Shown: one piece after another, positions 1 to 13,317 of the stretch
How positions within the stretch are numbered: the stretch's first letter is position 1
How the letters are laid out: the number at the start of each line of letters is the position of its first letter
DNA from: Lanius collurio
Taxonomy: Eukaryota; Chordata; Aves; Passeriformes; Laniidae
Length of the DNA stretch: 64,000 nucleotides
Assembly (NCBI GenBank): GCA_020086605.1
Contig: JACBWW010000015.1
Location: forward strand, 13,380,390 to 13,444,389
Reading direction: 5' to 3'
Position numbers and translations under genes: made by a program
The notes under the pieces: generated by a model
The model's input: only the letters and a program-made list of their open reading frames with translations
What the model was told of the DNA's origin: nothing
Databases searched by the model: none

Positions 1-3000
1 TGAAAATGTAAGGCCTTCCCATTTGGAGGCATCTTTGCTGAGAAGCTGAAAAGAAGGGAAAAGAAGCCACGATTAATATTTAGCAGGCACGATGCTACAA
101 TCTGCAGGGAAGGAAGATATATTACAGGCTCTTAACTCTTCATGTTCTGAACCTCCCTTCCTTGCTCAGGTCACATGCTGACACAGCTGTTTATGGGGCT
201 GTGCAGTAAACTACAGAGGGAAAACAACCAGAAGGAGTCCAGAGGAATGAAAACTATGTCAGCATGGAGCAGATCTCCAGTCTCACCAACTAGACATCTT
301 TACAAGCACTGGTATGAGCACACCTGAGAGATACAGAGGTAGAAGAGTAAATAGCAGCCTGGGCAAAAGCAGACATCAAAAGAAGTGCCTGTATAGCTGT
401 GGCCGTAACGCAAAAGCCAGCTCATTTCTTCTGTGCAAAAGGCAGTAAGAAATACTGTGAAGCATGTACATCATCATCTTTCCTTTGATCTACAAAAATT
501 CACAATAAAGTTTCCATCAGTTCTAGCACATTTTTAGCTTATTTCAACATTACTCAATACCCTGTAACATAGAAATTGCAGGATGTGTTCACCATTTTCT
601 CAATTAAAACTTGTCCTCCACAAGTCCCAACAACCCCAGTGGTATAAAAGAAGCCCAACACCTCTTCATTTTATCTGCATACTCAATGCTACCCTGTCAA
701 AAGCATCCCGAGAGGCAGTCTGCATGTTGAATAGCCAGAACCAGTTTCATATCTTTACTGGATGATGCTAATAAGCATCCCAGCAAGGATGAGTCCAAGA
801 AGTGAGAGATGGACTGTAGTCTCTATTGGATATCCAGCTGCTTTGCCTAAGTTGTGGTAGTACAGTCAATTGGTTCCAAATTTAAAAATGCAGTTCTGTA
901 ACTCTACACCTTTAATATCTCTTAGTGTGTACATAATCCTGCTGTTACCTTCCAAAGCAACAGACACCATAATTTAGTACCAGTCAGGAAAAATAATGTT
1001 TTTTATTACGAAAACCCACAACTTACATGAAAACATAGAATCGCAGAAGGGAGAAAACTCCCTCTCAACTGTAGCAGGCAGAATGCAATATATACAGGCA
1101 GCATTCCTGAGAAGCTGCTAGTGACAGTCTCCTTCCAACCACTTTGTCTCTGCAGCAGCCAACTCTTGCTCCATTCCTAGAAACACTGCAGCAACCAGCA
1201 CTTTCTTCCCCTTCCAAAAATCAGCCTCAGGGACGTACCCAGAAGGTAAGTCTGAGTACTGTTGTAAACACACACAAATTAAAATTACTACTGTAGTAAA
1301 ACCCACAGACATTTGGGGAAGATATGTTTCTTAAAGGCCCTCAGATCCTTTTATTGTATGCATACACATAAACAGCAGAATAAAAGTTAAGCCAGTGGTT
1401 TATGCACTACAGTATGACCTTGAACCCCACCACTGCTTAAGTTTCTAGCATCTTACAGCTACTGGTGAAATACCTTTTCTCACCAGAAAAATCTGTGCTG
1501 AGAACAGCAAGAAGCTGAGTGCCTCTCTTTGCCAATTCATGAAATTGGCAGTAGCTCTCCAAGATTTACTAATCCTCCCTCTGAGGAACTCTAGCAGCAT
1601 CAGCTCTCTTCCTCTCAACTCTCGCTCTTTGCAATAGGTACCAAATGCACCAGCTGGGTGCAAATCCATCTCCTTTGTAGGAGACTGCATTTCATTTGGT
1701 CTAGGTAAACAAGGCCATGCTGCAGCACTGGCTCTTAAAAATGCACTGTATTGCTCTTTAGTCAACCCTCTACTAGTAAAAAATGGGAAAAGCCCTACAA
1801 AAACAACAGCAGGGAGATCCCAGGGGTGCCATTTATTCCTTCTGGAGAAGGCGGCCTGGACCTTGGGTGGCTGAAGCCAAGTTAACGACCTCTGGCTGGC
1901 TCCTGAGCATGGAGATAACTTTGGAGCACCCCTGCACACCACTTGACCAGAACGGTCCCATGATGACATCCAGCTTCTGCTTTGCACCCCACTAAAGCTG
2001 CCAAATCGCTTCAAGCTCCAGCCAGGCCCCAAAAGCACAACAGCCACATTCCTATGGCACCGTGCCCATCTCCCAGCCCACTGTTCAGCTCCAGGGCGCC
2101 TGCTCCACTTATCAGTGGCTCCGAATCAGTGCCAAAACCTAACTTGAGAGCTGAGTTTCTTCAACAACAGAACTAGTGAAAAGAGAACTACCACTGTTTT
2201 GGGTTGTTTTTTTTTTTTTCCCCTTAAGGGAGAAGATGACAGGTTGGAATAACAGAAATGGGCAGGAGAACATTCTGCTCATGACACTCCAACAACTAGG
2301 ATGCACTTTGAAGTGCATCACCACTTTGAAAGAGACAGACCCATCTACATCAGAAGTATACTTCTCCAGTTACTGTCTCTAAAAGGCAGCTGGAAGCTGG
2401 CAGAACAGCATCCCTGAACTCCAAACAGAATTCAGATCTCTGTGAGGGAACTGACACAGAAACAAACACCAAGGCAATTTATTGAGACATTTAAAATTTG
2501 AAGTTACTTTTAACAAAAAAAATTACTTTTTTTTCCTCTAAGAACATCATCTCACCCATAGATTTGCCTCAAATTATGCCAAATATTGCTCTTTTAGCCA
2601 TAGAGGATGTGTACAAAAAAGCATATGGATCCTTTCATGAGAATGTCACAGGCTTGAGAAAGACAAGTATCTGCCTAAGAATGGAAGTCTTGAAACAACA
2701 AATGTGGAGAAATAGGTCTATTCTCAACAGAAAAAGCCTGGTCTCCAGCTTCTCTTTCATTGCTTTGAAAATCTGCTAACATCCCATTAAGCATGCCATC
2801 TAACAAAGCTGGACCACACTCTCCATGGCATCTCTCTTTTTTTTGTGGCAGACCAGTTGAACATCTCCTGAATGACAGTTTGATAGAAGAATTCAATTCC
2901 AGCATTTCAGAGAACACTTTTAAGCACAAGTGAACTGGAGGGAAACAGGAGAAAGAAACAGAAGAGGAAAAGAAAATTCTTGGCAATTACTTTGAACACT

Positions 3001-3438
3001 CAGTATGCATCAAAAACCTAGTTTAAATGGTGCTGTTATCACTTCCCAGCCCAACAATTCAATGCCCTTCCCCCTGTCCATCCACACAATATATTTAAAA
3101 TCCTGACACCATGAACCATTCAATTCCAGGAAAAAAGAGTAAGAAAAATCGAAACACTGAGGAGGTGAAGGAAGGCACCGCAGGGTCACCCAGAGTGCCA
3201 GGAAGATTTGGGGACAGGTTCTGGCAGGAAAGGTGAGGGTGAGCCCATGAAAACTCCAGCTCATCACCCTCACTTGCAGAAAACACCCAGCAGAAAAACA
3301 AATCCTGAGCATGCACACAACCATCAGGAATGCCTGCTGGGGAGAAAGGTGGCTGTGGAGCTGAAAAAAGCAGGCTGGAGGGAAGGCTGGGTAAGGAACA
3401 GGGGTGACACCAGGGGAGGAAGAGCAGGATGGAGGAAT

Positions 3439-3479
3439 GCAAGCACCAGTGCTTGCACAAGTGATTTCTTGTGCAAGCA
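3439..3479. repeat. Nested inverted repeats (hairpin)
   Basis: TGCTTGCACAAG (3450-3461) is followed after six bases by its perfect complement CTTGTGCAAGCA (3468-3479). A third related arm, GCAAGCA (3439-3445), can pair instead with TGCTTGC (3450-3456). It lies in TMEM131L intron 3. Confidence 0.85.
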
Positions 3480-5630
3480 GAGGAACACGTAACTCTAGGG
3501 CAGCATTTTTAGGGGATTTTGTTGTTTTCTAGAAGGTGTGTGAGCTGTAAAATGTGAAGCTACCATATTCCCTCCACTAAGAAGCCCCTGAGGTGCTTGA
3601 ACATGGAGAAGTTCCAGCCTTTTACATTGTTTCCTGCCTCAGGAAAGAACATTTTTGTGTCCTGTTGATGTGGGACTAACAAAATGCTAATACAGGGATG
3701 CTGAGAGCACTGTGAAATATAGCATTGAAATTGTTTTGCTCTTCCTTCTTTCAGTTCTGTTAGTCTGTGATGTATTAAGTAAATATAGATAAACACCTAA
3801 GTCAGTATTTACAGTCCCAAACCCTAATATTATTATGCAGTGTATATTACAAACATTTGTTCAAAATAAGCAAAACCCTTATATGTCCCCCAAGTCAAAC
3901 AGAAGCAGATCTTTTTTCACAGGAGATTTATTCCTACTTCACTGGTAGAAATCACAAGAGAAACATTTCTCCTAAAAATGCAAACAAAAGAGCAGATCTA
4001 TTCTGAACAAATTGCTGGAGATTGCATTGGGGGGGTTGTTGGTTTTGCCTTTTTTTAAAAGAAACTTTAAAACTGAGTAATTAATCTGATTATACACATA
4101 AAACACTCAAACTGGAGAATAACCTGCAACTGACCAGAAGTGAAGGACATTTTCTGGAAGGAAGGAAGGGTTATCCTCATGTTGCTTTTTATTCCATTAG
4201 CTCCTTTAAGTCTTCCTTGTATCTTTATTCATTCACTTGAATTGATTACTTCATACTATCTTAGCATGCATATTATCTGATGATTCAGATAGCAACATCT
4301 GTAGCTGAAAATAATCACAAATGCTACTTGGTTCCCTTTCTTCTTCCTTCCTTTTTGAGTGCTTTGTTCACAGCACATGCTGAAAAAGCAAGTTGGGGAA
4401 AGGCATTTTATTGTCGGGTCTTTTGCTTCATGGTTGCAGGGGTTTTTTGGAAGCAGCAGGCAAAAAGGACTGGATTCTTAAACATACAAGAGGTGGTTTT
4501 TTGTGTTAATCTGTTTAGGCAGTACTGTTTTATTTTTCAATATATTGATAAAAGTAAAATTTTACTTATGTTGAGCATTTTGGCACTTAGTATCACTAGT
4601 GCAGCGATGTTAATGAACCCACAAGATGAGGTTTTGAGATATGAAAGTGTGTGTGCATTGTACAGGAAAGCACATTTTTTATGCAAACTGAAGTAGAGAA
4701 AAGGAGATAAAACCCCTCATTTACTGACTAATTTTAGATTCATTCCTCTAGACTTCACCTGATAAAGAAAAAGCAGAATGGAACACATACAGAAACAACC
4801 AAACCCAGATAGTTTTAGTAATTCTGTTTACAGCTGATGAAATTATTTTGACAAATGAAAACAGGTAATTAAGAGGTAATTGACATAGAAATATAAAAGC
4901 AGATGAATCCAAGTCTTATGCAGAGCGAATACAAAGGTTTGGTTTGTCACATCCCTAGTCCCTCTCTTCTCTCAACTTTCCCTTTACCAGAAGCAGTAAC
5001 AGCACCAATCAGTACTGAGAACACTAAAAGTACAGCTCCTGAAAGACACACAGTAGCTTTGAAAGAGATAATGAAATTGTTTGGAAATACAAAATCAAAA
5101 CCTGAGCTTACTATCAAGGCAACTCTGCCAAAACCAGAAACTGGAACAGTTTTAAATTAGGATTTTTTTGTAACCTTAACTTTCCTCCTAGAGGCAGAAA
5201 GAGTCCTCAAAAACCAGGAAATTGTCCAGCTTGCAATAACCCTGCACCACTCATGGGCAAGCTGGATGTGGTGTGTCCCTGTGGGGCTCTGGCACCTGGA
5301 GAAGAGCAGTCACAGTTGCCACCTCAGCTCCAAAGGCTTACAGGACTTCTGAAATCCTGTACCAACCTGTGGCAACACATGAACCATTCAGTCTTACTAG
5401 ATTTTTTTTTTTTTACTTTTTAGAGAAAGAGAATGACCAACAGGTAAAAGAACACAAATATGAATTTTGAACACTGGAAACGTAGAAGTCAAGAGGGCTC
5501 CCTTATTTTTAGCACTGTATTTTTTTAGGGAAGAGAGGGAGGACTGACTCACTGCTTCTGAATGCTTGGGATTTGTAACCCATCATTAGGAATTCACTTA
5601 CATGCTTTACCAGAGAGCTGTGCTGCTTCT

Positions 5631-5806
5631 GGAAGAAATTCTTTACCGTGAGGGCGGTGAAGCACTGACAACAGGTTGCCCACCGGAAGTGTTCAAGGCC
5701 AGGTTGGACAGGCGCTCTGTGCAATCCCGTCTAGTGGAAATCTCCCGGCAATGGCAGGAGTATTTGAACAAGACTGAGATCCCTTCTGACCCATTCTGTG
5801 ATTCTG
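5631..5806 (+). mobile_element. CR1 LINE 3' fragment
   Basis: Sense-orientation CR1 tail. It shows the hallmark run GGAAGAAATTCTTTACCGTG, then AGGTTGCCCA, GGAAGTGTTCAAGGCCAGGT, CGTCTAGTGGAAAT and CAATGGCAGG, ending in the terminal ATTCTGTGATTCTG repeat. Relative to the usual avian CR1 it lacks about two dozen bases between the TTGCCCA and GGAAGTGTT blocks and is clearly diverged. It is 5'-truncated, as normal for CR1, and antisense to TMEM131L, inside intron 3. Confidence 0.9.
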
Positions 5807-8800
5807 GAAGAAGGATGGCTGCCTTTAGTTCCTCTGAAGCACACTATGTACATCAAGGACTGAATCCCAGACTGTGGAAAGCAGGAAACACCAAACCAGT
5901 ATTACCTATCAACTAACATGTGCATGTATACCTGATAATTTGCATGTTTTCGCTACAGGAAAACAGAGAAGGGCACCTAAACCAACAGAAACCAGTGAAA
6001 TGCATGAGACAGTCTCTCTAAAAACAAATCCCATAATTTATGGCCAAAGTCATAATTTAAGGAGGAAGACAGGTCTATCGACCTATTTTCTTTCTTTTTT
6101 TATTTCTTAAACTACTGAAGTTGGCAAAGCAACATATAGCTAAGACCTGCCCACAAAAGCTTCAATGAGCTGGTAACTTATTCACAAAAGCAGTGAAATA
6201 AAGAGGTAGGTAAGTCTAGCTCAACGTGTGAAGCACAAACCATTCTGTTACTTCCACTAGGTCCCTTGTGCACTGCTCTCCTCCAGCATCTTGAGCAGCC
6301 TCCTCTGCTCCATTACTCTGGCCCTGGTGCTTCCACAGCCACAAGTCTCCTTCTGGGGCAACCTTCTGTCCTCTGGCTGCCTGTGGTCCCTTTTCCTACC
6401 AAGCTCTGCAACAGCATTTACACAAACCATTTGCATGACAGTTAGCTAAGCCAGCAGTGCTTCAGTTTTATTCATTAAAAAACACCAACAAATTTGCAAT
6501 GATCAAACTTAAGAGTATCTCACTCTGCAGTACTTGAAGCCACATTTCTCAATGGGATGTAAATGCAAGGACACTGGTTAAAAAACCCTGGCTGTTTTCT
6601 CTACCCTCACAACCAAACAGTCTATTTGAAAATCACCCAAAGAAGTTAAATGTAGATCACAATATAAAATGAGATTAAGACTTGTGAAGAAATCTAGGGA
6701 AGATGATGATCAGTGAGGGACAAAGTGCTATAGTGAGCATCTTGGTGAAAAGAAAAGTCTTTCTTCCCCAGCTGCACCTGTGGTTTGCACTTTAGTAGCA
6801 GGAGCGGCACAATAAAGCATGTTTAAGAGCACAACAGGATTACTCCCTCACATAAATCAGTCCCCAACTTCTGAAATAACTGAAATCTGTCAAGACATTA
6901 ATTAAGTAAATTAAGACATTAATTCACAATTACTTGAATTAATTTGAAATTATTTTCCAAAACCTCTTCTTTGAATCTTTTACTCACCCAAATTTCAAGC
7001 AACAACCAGCACTCCCTAGAGATGGTCCAAGGGGACCATGTACATTTTAGGCATCTTGGATAGGCAATAATTAAGTTATTTGTTTTAGAAGACTGTACAG
7101 GGCCCATCAGTTCAAAGTGCACATCAAACATATTCTGATTTAAAGCACCTCTACGGCTCCCAGCAAATTCCAAATAGCCTGGCAGGCAGAACATCTACCT
7201 TCATTTTACTCTTGGCTTCATATAATTCAACAATTGCCTTTTCATTCTGCAATATTTCATGAGGTAAACTCTGATAACTGCTCTCAAATAAAACTCTTGG
7301 TGTGCCTTTCTCTTTTTTAAGCTTCTTAACTATTTCTCTTTTTCAAAGATCTTCCATTAAAATTAAAATCACGGAAACAATTCAATTTACTCTTTTCTTG
7401 TTTTAAATTCTTCCCAAGACAAATTAAAAGAGCCACTTGCCCAATACAAACACACAGTTTTGGCCTTGATAATCTTGACGTTTTGTCTCTACCAGGTCCT
7501 GGACTTGTGGGTTTTAAGAAAATACTGCGTTTCATGTCCCTTTGAAGACTGCTTCTAGCTGATGAGTTTGCAAAGTAACACCAAAAATCATGAAGGTTTT
7601 TTTCCTTTTTAAACCTTGAAATTTTTTAGCCAAATTCACTTTTTTGCCTCATTTGCTCACCCTATAGTTGCCAAACGCTCAAACTCCTCCCCAAGAACAT
7701 TTAAACTGCCTGCATAACACAGGTTTGTTCTTCAAAAACTGCCACTAAGATCACAAATAATTGCTGAGATGCTAATTTTTGCCTAGCTTACTCAATTAAC
7801 CAGAATCAAGAAAGGCAGACAAACCTGGAGCACCCTGGCCTATTTAACAGACATACAGAAATGGCTGCTTTTTGAAGAACGCTGTGCAACGCTCACAACT
7901 CAAAACCCCTACAAGAGAAGTTATGAGTCTCCACACTTCTGAAAGATCAGGCTGCCTAGCCACACTCCTGCCCAGCATCTCTGAACAGAAAATGAAACAT
8001 TTTCAAGCGAGATGTGCTGCTCACAGCCTTTTTCAGACACTTTGAAGACATGAATCCCAGAGAAACGGTACACAGAGAAGTACCTAGAGAAAAGGATTCC
8101 ACGGTGTCAGCACAGTGCCTTCTCTGGCTAAAAACAAAGCACTAATGCAAGCCTTGAGGTGAAATACCATGAAATTTAAATGACTATTCCCTACCCACAG
8201 TTTTCAAAGCCTTTTATTGAAAGCAGTCAAAATTCAGAGCACAGCTCCATGAAAGAGGCAGGACAAAAAAACCTCAAAAAAGCCAGAAGATAGGCCACAA
8301 GCACACCTGCCTTGTACCTAAGAAGAACACAATTTTTTTTACTTACTAGGTAGCAAAGCCTTTATTTCTGTCCTTGCAATGGCAGAACAGCAGCAGAAAA
8401 TTTTAGCGGGAAGGGCAGTTTTTAAGCACAACCCTGTCCTAACATAATTACAAACTGAACAGAACAAGAGGCAGGTATTTTAGAAGAAACAAATTCAATC
8501 ACACCTGCCTCAACTAAATTAATTCCCACAAAAGTAACAATGAACGTATTTGCTGTTCCTGCAGCATGTCTGTGGAACAATCACCAGTAAAGAAGGAAGA
8601 GATCCAAGTGAAAAGAGACCTCACCTTTTTAACACACCAACGGCAATTCTGTTTTTAACAGTTAAAATAAAAATTCATTTCATCAAGCACACCCAATTTT
8701 ACTCAAAAACTCTCCCCAAGCTGAAGAGCAAAGGGCCAACTTCTGTCAAGTCAGTAGCAACCCTTCCTCCCTTCAAGTGTTTCACTTTCACATGCCAGGG

Positions 8801-9073
8801 AAACCAGTTTTCCTCCAGCTTTGTGAATCTGGCTCCCACCTCGAGAAAAGCAGGATGCATTGACAGGAAGTTCTGTGGGGCTGCAAAGCTCACAGCAATA
8901 GGAAGTTACATTCTTGTCAAATTTCATTGCACCCAACCATTTCCTTTTTCTACATCAGGCACAGCCAAAAATTTCTATCTTGACACAAACCATTTGAAGT
9001 TACAGCAGTTCAGCAAAATGCATGAAAGAGCTCTGTGGTCACTGATAAGCTTGACCTGCTTAATAATTGAGAC

Positions 9074-9114
9074 TGATAATCTTCCTACAGTAATTAAGAG
9101 TGATAATCTTCCTA
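9074..9114. repeat. Local duplication of a 14-mer
   Basis: TGATAATCTTCCTA is repeated exactly with a 27-base period in TMEM131L intron 3. Confidence 0.8.
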
Positions 9115-12100
9115 TGGGAGCTGCCTTTTGCTGTTTCTACATTAATCCAAGCCTTTTAGTTCCTTTTCATAATGAAAGGGTACAGGCATGTAGGACAGCA
9201 AGTATTTGCCTGCTGGAGCTCAAAAGCCCATAAGAAACCTTCACACTGAACCCATTAAGTACTAAAAACCCCACTATTCTTCCTTGTGCCTTGCCTCTCC
9301 CCGGGAAAAGAAAAAAAAAATGCTAACTAAAAAGGAAACTAAGCAAATATAAGAAAATTCAGACCTAGGACTTTAAAAAGTAGTAACTTCTGCTTTTAAT
9401 TTATTCCCCCAATCTGAACAGTACACCTGACACCAGTTTCCCTGAAGTTATGGAAAAGTCACGAAGATCACGTCTCAAAGCTACAAAAAATACCCAGTAG
9501 TGGAAAACATCAATCTGGACTTTGCACTTTTTCTCTTTTGTCAATTTCAGCCCGAATTTTAAAAACAAAGTATAATCATTAAGCGTTAACCTTTAATTTA
9601 TCAATTAGCATTCAAGACCATGCCTTGTTTAAGCCAGTGTATGTGGATAGACAACCGAAAGGAGCTCAGTATGGAAAACTGTACAAGTTACCTCCACTTG
9701 TAGCCTCAAATGCTACAAATGCAAAAAAAGCAAACAGTCCAATATACAGTTTCACAGCATTGGCAGTAATTTATTTTACAAACTGATAAGATGCTGGGGA
9801 AGTCCCTCAAAAACTTAAAACCATGAACCACTTGCAAAATCCTTTTACCAAACATTTGCTTGAGTAATAGACCAAGACCAGCTTTCTCAGGGCTATGTTT
9901 CCATTTTAGATGGAGAAAAATTATTGCAACTATTGATTGCCAAACTTATTAAAAATCTAATTATGCCCTCTAGCAGATGAAAATTCATAGAAGACTTTCT
10001 GAAGCATCTCCAAACTACCACAAATTTAAACTACGTTAGTTTTCTAAAAAAATACATAATTTGTCATGTAACTGAAAAGCATTTTCACAAGCTGTACTAT
10101 ATATAAATGTGAAAATATGATGCAAATAAAAATATAAGGAGAAGAAGCAAGGCTACACTTTTTTTAAAGGTACTTTAAGTGTGATGCTGCAGGGGGAAGC
10201 TGCGGTCACACAGCCATCCTCCGCACAGCAGAGAAGCAAAGCTGCTCCCCCACACCCCAGGGGCCACTACCAATCTTCAGCATGAAAAGTTAAAGTTAAG
10301 TCACTAGCCAAATACCAACACTGAAAAAGTAGATTCAACCCCAAACCACCACCACTCTCTCACAGGAGCATCACTCTCTTCCTGTTTTCCACCCCTCCCA
10401 GTTGGGATGTATTACATCCTCTTTAGTCCACCTCCAAATGTTTTGGTGTCATTTGAAAAAACTTTCTGTTCTGGTGCAGTAATTCATTGAATCTATGCCA
10501 TATGTGATGTGTGGGGTTTCTTTTTTAGACAGGACACAAAATACAGAACCCTTATAAAGAACCTTTTAAAAATTGCAATAAAAAAGTGCAGACTATTTTT
10601 ATTGTTCACTGGCACTTTATTAGCTGACAGCACTGTGCATTTTCATCTTCATCTCTATGCTTCAACAGCACAGTCATTTAAACCTACTCTCAAACAAAGA
10701 GCTTTTCTCTTCTAGCTTCCCATACAAAACTCTGGTTATACTTCAAAGTACATCCCCTCCTGCAGTCATAAAAAGAAAGGGGAATCCTCCACAGTGTCAG
10801 ATCATTTCCACTTTTTCACCTAAAGCCAGTAGAGCCCCATGGTGACAGGACACCATGCAGACAGCCTGTAAAATTTCCCCAGTTGCCCCTTTTCAAAAGT
10901 GCAGCTTGCTGAGCTCTCCTGTCTTGTGTCACTCGCCACTCTGGGCTGTGGGGTGCAAAATGGAAACAGTTCCATGACTTGGTGCTATTAATAAAAGTAA
11001 GCACGTTCACAGTGTATTTGTGACCTACTCCTAAGTACTACTGTGTATTTATAATTCGCTGGATTATGTTGTTAAAGGAAACACACAGATATGAAAAAAT
11101 TTATACCAGAAAATTCAAACTGGCAAAAATACAAAAAAATTGGCATTACCAGGATTAGTAGCTGCAACACTTATCGCAGAAACCACCAGGTCCTTACAAA
11201 ACATTTGGGATCTGTTGAGGCCAATGCACAGCATATGCTCTCAGACAATTTCTTCTGATGTACAAAATGCTGCAGTGTTCTGCTATTATACAACTCAGAA
11301 CCATATGAAACACACTCTGTTCCATAGGTTTATTAACAAAATGTCTGCCACCAAAGAAACTCAGGTATGCTATGGCTCTGAATTCCAGAAAGGGTCACCT
11401 ACAGTCCACATGTTAACATTTGCTTCCTTCAGCAGGATAGCTGGTGAGGAAAGGAAGAAGAAAATTAGCTGGAAAAAAGAGCAGGAAGTCAGCTTTTGAT
11501 TATTTTATATCCATTTTAAAAAGTCTTGCAATCAAGTACAATATTAAAACTCAACCTCCCCTAGATTCTTGCATTTCCTCCTTTATTTCAAGGCTAGGAA
11601 GCTAATCAGAGTTCACCAACTTGAAACATTCACCTGCGAAACCAAAGGCAAAAGCATCAGTAACTTTATTTTTAGTTTCTTGACAAGCCTCAAACCAGAC
11701 ATCTGCTTCCACTGCAATAAAGGATGCACTTGGCTTCTGCATGCCCTACATGGGGTTTCTCAAGCTGCCCACGAGAGGAAAAGCTCCTCCAGACAGGCCA
11801 AAGAGCCCTCTGCAGCCCAAAGGTGTATTTAAATGGTCTTGGCCATACATCTCTTGACACTTCTTCCTCTGCAACAGAAGCAAACTAGTGCCATGGTCCC
11901 ACATGGGAACCTGCACAAAGGTCCCACTGATGCCAATTGGGATTCTCATAGGCAGAGGGGCAGCTGGGGTGGACTGAGGAGCAGGACTGACACAAAGCAT
12001 TTTGCCCCTTCTTATGGGAGCATTTGGATACATGGATGGGCATGCATCTGAATCAAGAGCAAGACATACAGGCTTGGCAAGTGGATCCAGCCTCTGAAGA

Positions 12101-13293
12101 GGCATCTTCTGTCACTCCATGGCAATAATTTATACTAAAAAAGGAGCAACAAAGTTTTGTAAAACACATCTTCAATCATGTCAAAATGGAAGATGTGGCT
12201 TTTGGCAGGAATATGGCAAAAAACCAGAGGAAATAAAGAAGCTTAGGATGCTGCCCCAAACCATGAGTAGCAGTAGGTAATGTGGATTTGCAGTTACCAC
12301 GAAGTCACATTTTCGACACCTCATCTTACCTTTCCACAGCTTGCAAGCTTTCAGTGGATAGAGGGAAAATAAAGAAGATGTGAGTATTCAAACAAAGTGT
12401 CATTGTTCCCAACCCGGTACGTGCACCCAGAATGACTTAAACCTCCAAGTCAGGCATCACAACAAAGTCACGGATGACATGGGACAACCTTAAGTTTTCC
12501 AAGTCCCAAACAAGCTTCCTTGGCTTGAGAACAAAAGCAAAGGCTCCCATCTTAAAATTTGGAAGCGTATACTCTATATGGCTGAGCACTGTCCTGCCCT
12601 CCCTGCACAGCAAATGTTGCAGTAATTGTTCCAGGAACAACAAAACACAGCCCATCGCTTCAATGACCAGAAAGCATGAATAATTGTTTTTATTTACAAG
12701 GAGATAAAAAAAACCCAAGCAAGACTGAAAGCATGGGGACCAGGGCAGGGGTGTGTGTTTGTTTTAAAGCGACTACCGCATCTGCGGGATCAGCCACATT
12801 ATCCCAGCCACACTGAGAATGCTCACAAAGGCCAGAAATGTCCCCTTTTCAAAAGGGCAGTTTAAACGCTGCAGAAACTGGGTCAGCGCCAGGCCACAGA
12901 AATACCTAAGCAGGCAGCAGGCACCTCTCGAGCTGTAGGCAGCAGGCTTGCAGCAAAGGCCTTGAATAAAAGACAGAACACACCAAGACAGAAATCAGAC
13001 AATAGCTATTGAAGAAAGGCAGTTAATAGCAACAAAGCACGTAAAGCACGGGTCAAGGAGTCGGTCAAGTACAGGCCCTTCAACTCTCTACCCTTCTTCA
13101 GTTGCCAGGAATCAAGATTTAGACACAAACCAGAGACATACATGGCACAGAGCACCAGCAGGCAGGCACAAAATGGAGCAGACATGTTAAATACACAACA
13201 CAGTAAGGAACTGCAAAACTTATTTTACAATATTACAGGGCTGCTCACTTGCCCAGGGCAGCACAGTGCTTCTTGTTCTTCCAGTTTCATTTG

Positions 13294-13317
13294 AAAAAAA
13301 AAAAAAAAAAAAAAAAA
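13294..13317. repeat. Poly(A) tract, 24 bases
   Basis: Uninterrupted run of A in TMEM131L intron 3. No retrogene or SINE body was recognised upstream of it, so a retroposition origin is not shown. Confidence 0.95.

Noticed and set aside
1445..2047. A 200-codon open frame on the minus strand
   Set aside because: It does not match any TMEM131L segment I know and shows no domain pattern. Treated as chance.
6919..7194. A minus-strand segment followed by a GTGAGT donor-like site near 6985
   Set aside because: No convincing acceptor upstream and the peptide does not fit TMEM131L.
8550..9233. A 227-codon open frame on the plus strand inside TMEM131L intron 3
   Set aside because: No recognisable domain, low-complexity intronic composition and no conserved splice or start context. 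Long chance frames are expected over 64 kb in six frames.
12437..12718. A minus-strand frame whose second half (LPNFKMGAFAFVLKPRKLVW) looks protein-like
   Set aside because: No family recognised, no splice sites that fit, and no match to expected TMEM131L exons.
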